Shown piece by piece: positions 15,931-23,776 of a stretch of 64,000 nt of DNA. The DNA is taken from the NCBI RefSeq assembly GCF_025979705.1, contig NZ_CP110136.1:62001-126000 (forward strand), read 5' to 3'. The DNA is from Hymenobacter sp. YIM 151858-1. Its GTDB lineage: Bacteria; Bacteroidota; Bacteroidia; Cytophagales; Hymenobacteraceae. The notes beneath the pieces are model-generated. The model was given only the letters and a program-made list of their open reading frames with translations. It made no database searches and was not told the origin of the DNA. The translations under genes were made by a program, and so were the position numbers. Position 1 is the first letter of the stretch. Every line of letters begins with the position of its first letter.

Positions 15931-16563
15931 TAAATCACAAGTAGGCCACAAGGTAGAAACCTTCCGCGAAGGTAGTAGCGCGGCCGCTTTGTACAGGGTA
16001 AAGGTAGGCAGGCCAAACGAGCTTCGCCAGCGCTGCACCTGGGCGCTCGGCCCGGCCGGGCGCCAAACGGCTGCACCAGGGCGGTAAGTTGGGGCTGTCG
16101 GTCACCACGAAACCCAACGCGACCTAGGGCAGTAAAGACCATACTGTTCAGGTTACGGGTGCGCGGTTAAGGCTTCGAAGCCCTGCTGCAGTACAACCAG
16201 CCACTGCTTGGGTACGCACGAAGTTAGCATTAGCCTTTGGTTAGTAACATCGCAAGAATTATTAGGGGCAAATTTGCCAGGTAGTGCTATTGTGTTGCAC
16301 GATAGTTATATTAGTTGCAAGCCAAGACGTAGTTTACCGGTCGGCAATAGCGTGCTTTTCTCAGCTTTTTTTCTTCTTTTGGCCCCACAAGCTCGACAGG
16401 AAATCTTCCTAGGTTCCACAGATAGTTTCCGGCCTGGGCACCCGCCGCGCTGCCTGCCATCGGGGTGGCGTTGTTGCAGAGGCAGTTTCCACCGCTTAGC
16501 AGTACGCATGGCTTAATTTTTTCCGCTTTTTCACTCACCAAACCGGCCGCAAGGCCACCCATT
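15931..16563. other. Long gap between divergent rnd and susC; no confident gene
   Basis: This 633-base stretch contains a GC hairpin near 16042-16064 and, from about 16220 to 16400, a distinctly AT-richer segment with A/T runs. That segment is probably the promoter and leader region of susC, but I find no TTG-spacer-TAnnTTTG pair that fits well. Short open frames exist (for example 16208-16516) with no recognisable features. A small RNA or leader cannot be excluded. Confidence 0.5.
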
Positions 16564-19500
16564 ATGGATCATAAACTTCTACTCTCGCTGGCCCTTATGG
16601 GCCCGGCGGCAGTGGTAGCCCAGGCCCAGACGCGCACCGTGAGCGGGCGCGTTACGGCCGTAGCCGATGGCACCGGGTTGCCAGGCGCTACGGTGTTGGA
16701 GCGCGGCACCACCAACGGTACCAGCACCGATGCCGACGGCAACTTCCGCCTTACGGTGCAGCCCGGTGCCACCCTCGTAATTAGTTCGGTGGGCTTCACC
16801 ACGCAAACCATTCCGGTGGGCGACCAGTCCAGCCTCAACGTGCGGATGGCCACCAACGAGCAGCTGCTCAACGAAACCATTGTGGTGGGCTACGGCACGC
16901 AGGCCAAGCGCGAGCTAACCGGTGCCGTTACCCAAGTGGGCTCGCGCGAGGTAGAGAACGTACCCGTGGTCAGCTTCGAGCAGGCCATTCAGGGGCGTAC
17001 GCCGGGCGTGCAAATCAACCAGGGCACGGGCAAGCTGGGGGCCGGGGTGCAAATCCGGGTGCGCGGCGCGGCCTCGGTATCGGGCTCCAACGAGCCGCTG
17101 TACGTGATTGACGGCATTCCGGTAACCTCGCAGGACGTGGGCGCGGCCAACGACGAGCCCATCAACCCGCTGGCCGACCTGAACCCGAACGACATCGAGT
17201 CGATTACCATTCTGAAAGACGCTGCTGCCTCGGCCATTTACGGTGCGCGTGCCTCCAACGGCGTAATTCTGGTAACCACCAAAAAGGGCCGCCAGGGCGC
17301 TACCCGCGTAAACGTGGGCGCCTACTACGGCCGCTCCGAGCCTACCCGCCTGCGCGAGTTTCTGAACGCGGCCGAGTACAAAGAGCTGTTCGGCGAAGCC
17401 ATTACCAACGCCGGCCTGATCGGGCCGGGCGGCTACGCCGACTTGGCGGAGGCCTTTGAGGGCGAAGCCGGCCTCGACTTCAACTCTACGTCTGACACCG
17501 ACTGGAACCGCGCCGCTTTCCGGACGGGCAGCGTGCAGCAGTACGATGCCAACGTAACCGGCGGCGATGCCAAAACGCGCTTCTACCTCAGCGGCACCTT
17601 CAACGACCAAACCGGCATCATTGTGGGCAACCGCTACCGCCGCGGTTCGTTGCGCGCCAACATCGACCACAACATCACCGAGAAGCTGAAAGTCGGCTTC
17701 AACATTTCGGCTACGCGCTCCGTGAACGACCGCGTGCCCGACGACAACGCCTTCTCGAACCCGGTGCAGCTGAACGCGTTGCCCCCGATTCAGCCCAAAG
17801 AAGACCCCAACGACCCCACCGGCCTCAACCGCAACACGCTGTACTACAACGCGCTGGTTGATGTAACCAACGCCAGCAACCGCGCCGGTACGTACCGCTC
17901 GTTCAGCAACCTGTCGTTGTCGTACCAGCCCATTCAGGGCCTTACGCTGCGCTCGGAGCTGGGAGCCGACTTCCTGAACCTGAACGAGAACCTTTACCGC
18001 GGCCGCTACACCCTCGATGGCGCGCCCACCGGCTACGGGTATTCCAACCAGGTGCAGTCGATCAACTACACCACCAACCAAACCGCTACCTACCTCAAAA
18101 CCCTAGGTACCGACCACACCTTCGAGGGGCTGGTGGGCTTCTCGTTCCAGCGCTACAACCAGCAGGCTACGGCCGCTGAGGGCCGCGGTTTCCCGAACGA
18201 CCAGTTCCGCCGCATCGCGTCGGCCTCGCGCATTATTTCGGGCAGCTCGTCGCAAACGGACTACTCGTTTATCTCGTACCTGGCGCGCGTCAACTACACC
18301 TTCCGCAACAAGCTGCTGCTCTCGGTTAGCGCCCGCGCCGACGGCTCGTCGCGCTTCCCCGAAGACCGTAAGTACGGCGTATTCCCGGCCGGTTCGGTGG
18401 GCTACGTGATTACGGAAGAGGACTTCCTGCGCGACAACTCGGTGCTGAGCCTGCTGAAAATTCGGGCGTCGTACGGGGTAACGGGCAACGCCGAAATCGG
18501 CAACTTCAGCTACCAGCGCCTGTTTAGCACCCTGGCCTACGCCGACCAGGCCGGTATTGTGCTGGGTACCAACGTGGGCAACAGCCGCCTCTCCTGGGAA
18601 ACCACCAACCAGGCCAACGTAGGCCTCGAATACGGCTTGCTCAACAACCGCATCAGCGGTGAGATTGACGTGTACGAGAAGCGCACGGGCGTAGTAACCG
18701 GCGGCGGCGCACTGCTGAACCTGCAGTTGCCCTATACCGGCGGCTACCCCATCGTGACGAAGAACCTAGGCGAAATCCGCAACCGCGGCATCGAGCTGAA
18801 CCTGAACACGCGCAACCTGGAGGGCGAGTTTAAGTGGAGCACCAACTTCAACATCACCTTCAACCGCAATAAGGTGATTGACCTCGACGGGCAGGAAATC
18901 TTCGGGGGTGGGCGCAACGTGGGCCGCATCCGCGAGGGCGAGCCGATTGGCGTGTTCTGGGGCAAGAAGTACGCCGGCGTAGACCCCGCCACCGGCAACG
19001 CGCTGTACTTTACTGCCGATGGCGGCACCACCGCCCGCTACGCCGATGCCGTGGACCAGAAGCTGGGCGACCCGAACCCGAACTTTACGGGCGGCCTCAC
19101 CAACACCTTCTCCTTCAAAGGCTTCGAGCTGTCGATTCTGAACCAGTTTACCCAGGGCAACGACATCTACAACGTGGCGGGCCTGTTTCAGTCGGTAAAC
19201 GGCGACTTCTTCGACAACCAGACGCGCGACCAGTTGCGCCGCTGGCGCCAGCCCGGCGACGTAACCGACGTGCCCCGCGCCGAGCTGTACGCCGCCAACG
19301 GCGCCCAGCCCTCCTCGCGCTGGGTTGAGGATGGCTCGTTCTTCCGCTTCAAAAACGTAACGCTGGGCTACAACCTGCCCAAGTCGCTGATTGAGCGCGC
19401 CAAGCTGCAGTCGGCCCGCATCTACGTTACCGGCCAGAACATCATCACCCTCACCGACTACACCGGCTACGACCCTGAGGTGAATACCACCGGCCTGGGC

Positions 19501-19584
19501 AATACCAACGTGCTGCTCGGCCACGACTTTTACACGCCGCCGCTGGCACGCACCGTGCTGGTAGGCGTAAACCTGGGCTTCTAA
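16564..19584 (+). CDS. SusC/RagA-family TonB-dependent outer-membrane transporter
   Basis: A 1006-residue SusC-type transporter. Order: signal peptide to about residue 20 (ends VAQAQ); a CarboxypepD_reg-like beta-sandwich near 22-105 (TVSGRVTAV...GLPGATV); the TonB plug near 115-225 with VVGYGTQAKRELTGAV, IRVRGAASV and the SusC hallmark PLYVIDGIPV; then a 22-strand barrel ending in a C-terminal aromatic (VLVGVNLGF). SusC proteins import oligosaccharides, peptides or other large nutrients with a SusD lipoprotein lid. The matching SusD gene follows by 7 bases. No glycosidase, protease or anti-sigma gene is adjacent, so the substrate cannot be inferred. Confidence 0.95.
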   Translation: MDHKLLLSLALMGPAAVVAQAQTRTVSGRVTAVADGTGLPGATVLERGTTNGTSTDADGNFRLTVQPGATLVISSVGFTTQTIPVGDQSSLNVRMATNEQLLNETIVVGYGTQAKRELTGAVTQVGSREVENVPVVSFEQAIQGRTPGVQINQGTGKLGAGVQIRVRGAASVSGSNEPLYVIDGIPVTSQDVGAANDEPINPLADLNPNDIESITILKDAAASAIYGARASNGVILVTTKKGRQGATRVNVGAYYGRSEPTRLREFLNAAEYKELFGEAITNAGLIGPGGYADLAEAFEGEAGLDFNSTSDTDWNRAAFRTGSVQQYDANVTGGDAKTRFYLSGTFNDQTGIIVGNRYRRGSLRANIDHNITEKLKVGFNISATRSVNDRVPDDNAFSNPVQLNALPPIQPKEDPNDPTGLNRNTLYYNALVDVTNASNRAGTYRSFSNLSLSYQPIQGLTLRSELGADFLNLNENLYRGRYTLDGAPTGYGYSNQVQSINYTTNQTATYLKTLGTDHTFEGLVGFSFQRYNQQATAAEGRGFPNDQFRRIASASRIISGSSSQTDYSFISYLARVNYTFRNKLLLSVSARADGSSRFPEDRKYGVFPAGSVGYVITEEDFLRDNSVLSLLKIRASYGVTGNAEIGNFSYQRLFSTLAYADQAGIVLGTNVGNSRLSWETTNQANVGLEYGLLNNRISGEIDVYEKRTGVVTGGGALLNLQLPYTGGYPIVTKNLGEIRNRGIELNLNTRNLEGEFKWSTNFNITFNRNKVIDLDGQEIFGGGRNVGRIREGEPIGVFWGKKYAGVDPATGNALYFTADGGTTARYADAVDQKLGDPNPNFTGGLTNTFSFKGFELSILNQFTQGNDIYNVAGLFQSVNGDFFDNQTRDQLRRWRQPGDVTDVPRAELYAANGAQPSSRWVEDGSFFRFKNVTLGYNLPKSLIERAKLQSARIYVTGQNIITLTDYTGYDPEVNTTGLGNTNVLLGHDFYTPPLARTVLVGVNLGF

Positions 19585-19591
19585 CCGACTG

Positions 19592-21013
19592 ATGACCGTG
19601 AATACTTTTTCTTCTCACGTAATGCGGCGAGCCGCCGCGGCGGGCCTGCTGCTAACGCTGGGGCTCGGCACCGGCTGCCAAGACCAACTGGACCTGCAGC
19701 CGCAGCAATCTGTGGACGCCGAACAGGCCCTGAGCACGCCCGAGGGCGTGGATGCGGCCGTGGTAGGGGGCTACGCCCGCCTAGGCCGCCCGCAGCTGTA
19801 CGGCACCAACTACCTGCTGGTGCCCGAGCTGTTGGCCTCCAACAACTACATCAACTGGCTGGGCACGTTCCAGAGCTACCGCGAGCTGGCCCAGAAGACG
19901 AACCTGACGAGCTTCAACGTAGAAGCCGACCGCACCTTCGACCACTCGTACCGCACCATCAACCACACCAACCTCATCATCGATGCGCTGCCGGTGGTAA
20001 CCAACCAGGCGAACCGCCAGCGCTACGAAGGCGAGGCGCGTATGATGCGCGCCATGGTGTACTTTGAGCTGGTGCGCCTGTACGGGCTGCCGTACCGGGC
20101 CGGCCAAACCAACAGCCAGCCGGGCGTGCCCATCAACCTCACGCCCAACAAAACCGAGGAACAGGCAGCCCGCCGTCTGCCGCGCGCTACCGTGGAGGAG
20201 GTGTACCAGCAGGTGGTAACCGATTTGCAAGCCGCCATTCAGCTGCTGCCCACCAACAACGGCAACCGCCTCGACCGCTTCGATGCGCAGGCGTTCCTCT
20301 CGCGGGTGCGCCTGCAGCAGGGCCGCTACGCCGAAGCCCTGGCCCTGGCCAACGACGTAATCAACAACAGCGGCGCCAGCCTCAATCCCTCGGTGCTGTC
20401 GGCCTTTACCAACCGCAACACCCGCGAGTCGCTGTTTGAGATTCAGCAGAACGACCAGAACAACGCCGGTGCCGTGAACGACGGCTTGGCCACGTTCTAC
20501 ACCAGCCGGGCTTCGGGCTTCAACGGCCGCGGCGACGTGCAGATTGTCGCTGCGTTTGCCAGCCAGTACGGCCCCGGCGACCAGCGCGGTTCCGGCCCCA
20601 TTCTGGGCTCGTTGATTTACACGGGCGACGGCCCCCGTGCCGGCCGCCTGCGCAACTTTAAGTACAACGACCCCGGCCAGAACATTCCGCTGATCCGACT
20701 GGCCGAAATGTACCTGACGCGTGCCGAGTGCAACGTGCGCCTGGGCTCGTCGGTGGGCGATACGCCCCTGAACGACGTGAACCGCATCCGCCGCCGCGCC
20801 GGCGCCGCGGCCCTCACTGCCGTAACGCTCGACGACGTGCTGAAGGAGCGCGAACTGGAACTGGCCTTCGAGGGTTTCCGCCTGCACGATTACAAGCGTA
20901 CGCAGCGCAACATCACGTCGGTATACACCTTCGATAGCCCGCGCCTGGTGCTGCCCATTCCGCAGCGCGAAATCAACCTAGGCAGCTCCTTGCCGCAAAA
21001 CCCCGGCTACTAA
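19592..21013 (+). CDS. SusD/RagB-family nutrient-binding outer-membrane lipoprotein
   Basis: A 473-residue SusD-family lipoprotein, the extracellular lid over the SusC barrel. The signal peptide ends in a lipobox (LGTGC, Cys near residue 29), then QDQLDLQPQQS as is typical of the mature N-terminus. The middle holds TPR-like helices (EARMMRAMVYFELVRLYG is a classic SusD signature). The C-terminal SusD domain has YLTRAECNVRLG, LNDVNRIRRRAG and the family motif LKERELELAFEGFRLHDYKR. It starts 7 bases after susC, so translation is likely coupled. A strong terminator at 21037-21072 ends the two-gene unit. Substrate unknown. Confidence 0.95.
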   Translation: MTVNTFSSHVMRRAAAAGLLLTLGLGTGCQDQLDLQPQQSVDAEQALSTPEGVDAAVVGGYARLGRPQLYGTNYLLVPELLASNNYINWLGTFQSYRELAQKTNLTSFNVEADRTFDHSYRTINHTNLIIDALPVVTNQANRQRYEGEARMMRAMVYFELVRLYGLPYRAGQTNSQPGVPINLTPNKTEEQAARRLPRATVEEVYQQVVTDLQAAIQLLPTNNGNRLDRFDAQAFLSRVRLQQGRYAEALALANDVINNSGASLNPSVLSAFTNRNTRESLFEIQQNDQNNAGAVNDGLATFYTSRASGFNGRGDVQIVAAFASQYGPGDQRGSGPILGSLIYTGDGPRAGRLRNFKYNDPGQNIPLIRLAEMYLTRAECNVRLGSSVGDTPLNDVNRIRRRAGAAALTAVTLDDVLKERELELAFEGFRLHDYKRTQRNITSVYTFDSPRLVLPIPQREINLGSSLPQNPGY

Positions 21014-21036
21014 GCCCGGCCCTAGGTGCTTCAAAT

Positions 21037-21072
21037 AAAAAGCCACCCCGGCAGCTGCCGGGGTGGCTTTTT
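21037..21072. terminator. Bidirectional terminator after susD
   Basis: Perfect 36-bp palindrome (arms 21037-21054 and 21055-21072) that starts with A5 and ends with a T run. It separates susD from the convergent minus-strand gene. Confidence 0.88.
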
Positions 21073-21094
21073 TTATGCGGTGCGCGGGCGGTGG

Positions 21095-21574
21095 TTATTC
21101 GTCCTCGTCTTCGTCCTGCTCAGCCTGTTGGTCGAAATCCAGCTCCGAAACCAGCTCGAACGCCTCTTCCAGTACCTGATCCATGGCCGGGATGGAATCG
21201 GCGTCGAGCGTGCGCTCGAACAGGTTGAGCAGTTGGCTGCCTTCCTCGTTCACGTACAAATCGGTGTACAGGCGCTCGAATCGGTGCGCTTCTTTGGTGA
21301 TGACAGCGTCGATTTGCTGCGTGGAGCGGGCCTCCAGGGCTTTGTGCAACACCTGCATTACCTGCCGGCTTTCGTCGTGGTCGCCTAGGTCGGCCAGGGC
21401 CTTCATCAGGCTCATGGCCACCAACAGCCGCACGCGCTCGAAGCGGAAGCCCTGCTCGGCCGGAGCCGCTTGCTGCAGCGTTTGGTAGGCTTTCACGTCG
21501 TCGGGCTGCAGGTAAAGGGGGCCTTCCTGGCGGAAGGCGGCATGAAGGAGCTGCTGGAAGGTAGTGGCAGGCAT
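21095..21574 (-). CDS. Hypothetical acidic protein, 159 residues
   Basis: I do not recognise a family. The product is a soluble, mainly helical protein with no signal peptide, and ends in a strongly acidic tail (DFDQQAEQDEDEDE). The body has Leu-rich amphipathic helices (VRLLVAMSLMKALADLG and SQLLNLFERTLDADS). ATG 21574 (MPATTFQQLL) is chosen as start; an upstream extension would overlap the divergent small membrane gene at 21721 and is low in family-like character. The two divergent genes would share a 146-base promoter region. The terminator at 21037-21072 lies directly downstream. Function unknown. Confidence 0.65.
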   Translation of the reverse strand: MPATTFQQLLHAAFRQEGPLYLQPDDVKAYQTLQQAAPAEQGFRFERVRLLVAMSLMKALADLGDHDESRQVMQVLHKALEARSTQQIDAVITKEAHRFERLYTDLYVNEEGSQLLNLFERTLDADSIPAMDQVLEEAFELVSELDFDQQAEQDEDEDE

Positions 21575-21720
21575 GGGCACGAAGTAAGTAACCGGGGTAG
21601 GGTGCAAAGGAACGGATTTGGGCCCAGCTAACGCGCGGCCGTTGTCTTGCCGTATTACGTACGAGTAAACCGGCAGCCCACGGTCGGGTTGTTGTTGCTC
21701 ACCTAATTGCTCGACGAAAC

Positions 21721-21984
21721 ATGACGCATAAAACCAAGTGGCTGGTATTTGCCCCAAGCGGGCTGGTGGTGGTAGGCTTCGGCATTTGCCTGATTCAGTG
21801 GGCCACCAAGCGCATGCAGGACGGCGCCGCCACCAAAGACTGGGTATTGGCGGGCACGGCTGCCCTGGGGGTATTCAACGCCGGGCTTAGCCTTTTTGGC
21901 CGGGGAGTGGCCGAGAGCGTGCTGTATCAGCTGAAAGAAAAGCCGCGCGATGAAGCCAGCCGGCCCAAACCGCCGCAGGACTAA
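21721..21984 (+). CDS. Small membrane protein, 87 residues
   Basis: An 87-residue protein with two predicted transmembrane helices, near 8-26 (WLVFAPSGLVVVGFGICLI) and near 42-62 (VLAGTAALGVFNAGLSLFG), joined by a short positively charged loop (KRMQDGAATK) and ending in a charged cytoplasmic tail rich in Lys, Arg and Pro. No family is recognised. It is alone on the plus strand and is followed by a hairpin terminator. Function unknown. Confidence 0.65.
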   Translation: MTHKTKWLVFAPSGLVVVGFGICLIQWATKRMQDGAATKDWVLAGTAALGVFNAGLSLFGRGVAESVLYQLKEKPRDEASRPKPPQD

Positions 21985-22010
21985 CGCCACCTGCTGCCCC
22001 CAAAAGCAGA

Positions 22011-22036
22011 AAGCCGCAGTCAAAGACTGCGGCCTT
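22011..22036 (+). terminator. Stem-loop after the small membrane protein gene
   Basis: AAGCCGCAGTC (22011-22021), loop AAA, GACTGCGGCCTT (22025-22036), with one bulged G in the right arm. There is no long T run, so termination strength is uncertain. Confidence 0.5.
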
Positions 22037-22384
22037 GCCTACGTGCCAGGTAGTTTCTCACCAATACCCTTTTGCTGGCACCTTTGCTTTCTAGTAGCCG
22101 CCCGACCCTCACCACAAAAGCCGGACGACGATTCAAAAGTAGAGCTGGCAAAAGGGAACGGCGGCCATACTTGCTGAATGGCAATCAGCGCTGTGCGAAC
22201 TGCCCCCTCGGGCCGGTGAACACGCGTAGTAGTGCTGTACTGCAAGCCGTTGCTGAGGTAGGCGCACCTAGGGAACAGCATTGCTCGGCAGATTTGAAAA
22301 AAATAGTTGCAGATTTAAGACGAGCTGTGTTAAGTTTGCACCCCGTTTCAGCACTGCCTGTACAGGCAAGCAATACCGGGAACC
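22037..22384 (+). other. Gap upstream of tRNA-Lys with its promoter; no confident gene
   Basis: This 348-base stretch holds the tRNA promoter at 22307-22338. An open frame at 22072-22422 runs into the tRNA and is rejected. Nothing else recognisable is seen. Confidence 0.5.
22307..22338 (+). promoter_or_regulatory. Predicted promoter of tRNA-Lys
   Basis: TTG at 22307-22309, a 21-base spacer, then TAAGTTTG at 22331-22338, a full match to the Bacteroidota -7 element. It lies about 46 bases before the tRNA. Confidence 0.7.
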
Positions 22385-22457
22385 GATTCTGTAGCTCAGC
22401 TGGTAGAGCAATACACTTTTAATGTATGGGTCCTGGGTTCGAATCCCAGCGGAATCA
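22385..22457 (+). tRNA. tRNA-Lys, anticodon TTT
   Basis: Cloverleaf is complete over 73 bases. The acceptor stem GATTCTG pairs with CGGAATC (one T-G pair), the discriminator base is A, the D arm has AGCTCAGCTGGTAGAGC, the anticodon stem ATACA/TGTAT encloses loop CTTTTAA with TTT at 22418-22420, and the T arm is CTGGG-TTCGAAT-CCCAG. CCA is not encoded; the three bases after the discriminator are CTT. It is a lone tRNA with its own promoter and terminator. Confidence 0.97.
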
Positions 22458-22461
22458 CTTC

Positions 22462-22490
22462 AAAGCCTCGCACTTCTGCGGGGCTTTTTT
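22462..22490 (+). terminator. Terminator after tRNA-Lys
   Basis: AAAGCCTCGCA, loop CTTC, TGCGGGGCTTTTTT: a 10-bp stem with one T-G pair and a six-base T run, starting 5 bases after the tRNA. Confidence 0.88.
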
Positions 22491-22606
22491 GTTGTTGCAG
22501 GTGTCAGCAGCTGCGTGGCCTGCCAACGCATGGGCTCCGGCACCAGCAGGCCTAAAACCGATGGGGGCAGCTGCTGCGTAAGCATTGCAACATCACCTTC
22601 TGCACC

Positions 22607-23173
22607 ATGCACATTCGTACGGCTTTATTGCTGCTGCTCGTAGCGGGTTGGTTTTCGGCGGCCCACGCCCAAACCAAGCCTACAGGCGCAAAGCCCCAAA
22701 AACCCGCTGCGGCCAGGCCGGCTGCCCCGCGCAACCCGTATTACTCGCGCACCGATACCACGCGCCTGCGGCTAACCGATGCGCAGTGGCAAAAAGTGTT
22801 GTCGCCGGACGTTTACCGCGTGGCCCGCGGCAAATACACCGAGCGCGCCTTTACGGGCAAGTACTGGAACGCCAACAGCCGCGGCACCTACTACTGCGCG
22901 GCGTGCGGCAACGCCCTGTTCCGGTCCGATGCCAAGTTTGCCAGCGACTGCGGCTGGCCCAGCTTCTTTGAGCCCATGCGGGCCAAATCGGTGAAATACC
23001 TGCCCGATAACTCGCACGGCATGGAGCGCATAGAGGTGGTGTGCGGCCGCTGCGACTCGCACCTGGGGCACATTTTCGACGACGGGCCCGCGCCTACCTA
23101 CAAGCGCTTCTGCATGAACTCCATCGTGCTCGACTTTGTGCCGGGCAGCGGGGCCAGCTTCGGGCTGCGGTAA
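22607..23173 (+). CDS. msrB: Exported peptide-methionine (R)-S-oxide reductase
   Basis: MsrB reduces the R form of methionine sulfoxide in proteins. The 188-residue product has an N-terminal signal peptide (ends near AAHAQ, residue 21) and a Lys/Pro/Ala-rich linker before the MsrB fold, so it should act in the periplasm. Zinc-binding pairs C97/C100 (YYCAAC) and C146/C149 (CGRC) are present. The catalytic Cys is C169 in RFCMNS, and C115 (SDCGWPSF) is a possible resolving Cys. GKYWN and HGMERIEVV fit the family. It is a single gene after the tRNA terminator. The periplasmic placement suggests envelope oxidative repair. Confidence 0.93.
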   Translation: MHIRTALLLLLVAGWFSAAHAQTKPTGAKPQKPAAARPAAPRNPYYSRTDTTRLRLTDAQWQKVLSPDVYRVARGKYTERAFTGKYWNANSRGTYYCAACGNALFRSDAKFASDCGWPSFFEPMRAKSVKYLPDNSHGMERIEVVCGRCDSHLGHIFDDGPAPTYKRFCMNSIVLDFVPGSGASFGLR

Positions 23174-23199
23174 GGCTGCTCCAAGCTTCAATAACACAT

Positions 23200-23628
23200 T
23201 CAACGGCGGTTGGCCTCGTGGGTCTGCCGCCGTTGTTCGTTTTGCTGCAGGTCGTTTAGCTCGATGTTGAGGGCATCCACGGAAATCTGGATTTCCCACA
23301 ACGACAACGCCAACGATACCAGTAAGGCCAGCAGGCTGGCGCCGAACACAATTTTGCCTAGGTCGGCAAAGCCCGCGTACAGCAGAAACATGCACAGCAC
23401 GCAGCCAAACATACTGGCAATGCCCACGGCCTGCATGTTGCGCACCAGCCCCAGGCGCCGCCGCAGGTTCCGGATTTGCCGCATGTAATGCTCGCTGTGG
23501 GTTTCGGCGTACTGCGCCTTGAGCGTGCGCACGAGGTTGGCCAGGGCCAGAAAGCGGTTGGTAAACGCCAGCAACAGCAGCGACAACGCCGGGAAGAGCA
23601 GGGTAGGGGTGGTAAGCGAAATATCCAT
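23200..23628 (-). CDS. DUF2721 family membrane protein
   Basis: A 142-residue membrane protein that matches the DUF2721 pattern: a first helix with PTLLFPALSLLLLAFTNRFLALANLVR, a charged helical segment (EHYMRQIRNLRRRLGLVRN), then two more transmembrane helices (ASMFGCVLCMFLLYAGF and KIVFGASLLALLVSLALSLWE) and a charged C-terminal coil. Function of the family is unknown. ATG 23628 is preferred to a TTG two codons upstream. It is convergent with msrB, with 26 bases between them; a CAACGGCGG/CCGCCGTTG pairing across the stop codon may help termination. Confidence 0.78.
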   Translation of the reverse strand: MDISLTTPTLLFPALSLLLLAFTNRFLALANLVRTLKAQYAETHSEHYMRQIRNLRRRLGLVRNMQAVGIASMFGCVLCMFLLYAGFADLGKIVFGASLLALLVSLALSLWEIQISVDALNIELNDLQQNEQRRQTHEANRR

Positions 23629-23776
23629 AAGCAAAGCCGGGGCTTGCCGGCTCCCGCGGCCGCTAAGCTACCCAGGGCGGGTGGTATAACCACTTCGGCT
23701 ACCTTGTAGCGTACATTCGTTGCGAGGCCCCCGCAGGCCCTCGCTTCTCCCCACGTTTTCCGACCTAGGCACAACG

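Noticed and set aside
16042-16064. GC hairpin GGCGCTCGGCC/GGCCGGGCGCC in the rnd-susC gap
   Set aside because: Short with one mismatch and in GC-rich DNA; no adjacent T run or context to support a function.
16208-16516. 102-codon open frame upstream of susC
   Set aside because: Lies in an AT-rich leader, no family features, and overlaps the start of the susC frame region; likely non-coding.
16915-18081. Long open frame (388 codons) on the minus strand inside susC
   Set aside because: Fully antisense to a well-supported SusC reading; rich in Val, Ala, Gly, His and Gln as expected for the complement of high-GC3 coding DNA.
19781-20887. Long open frame (368 codons) on the minus strand inside susD
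   Set aside because: Same reason: antisense shadow of a clear SusD gene with no recognisable domain.
22072-22422. Open frame running into tRNA-Lys
   Set aside because: Overlaps the tRNA and its promoter; no domain recognised.
23202-23234. CAACGGCGG/CCGCCGTTG pairing between msrB and DUF2721
   Set aside because: It overlaps the DUF2721 stop codon and has a long loop and no T run, so it is not listed as a separate terminator.
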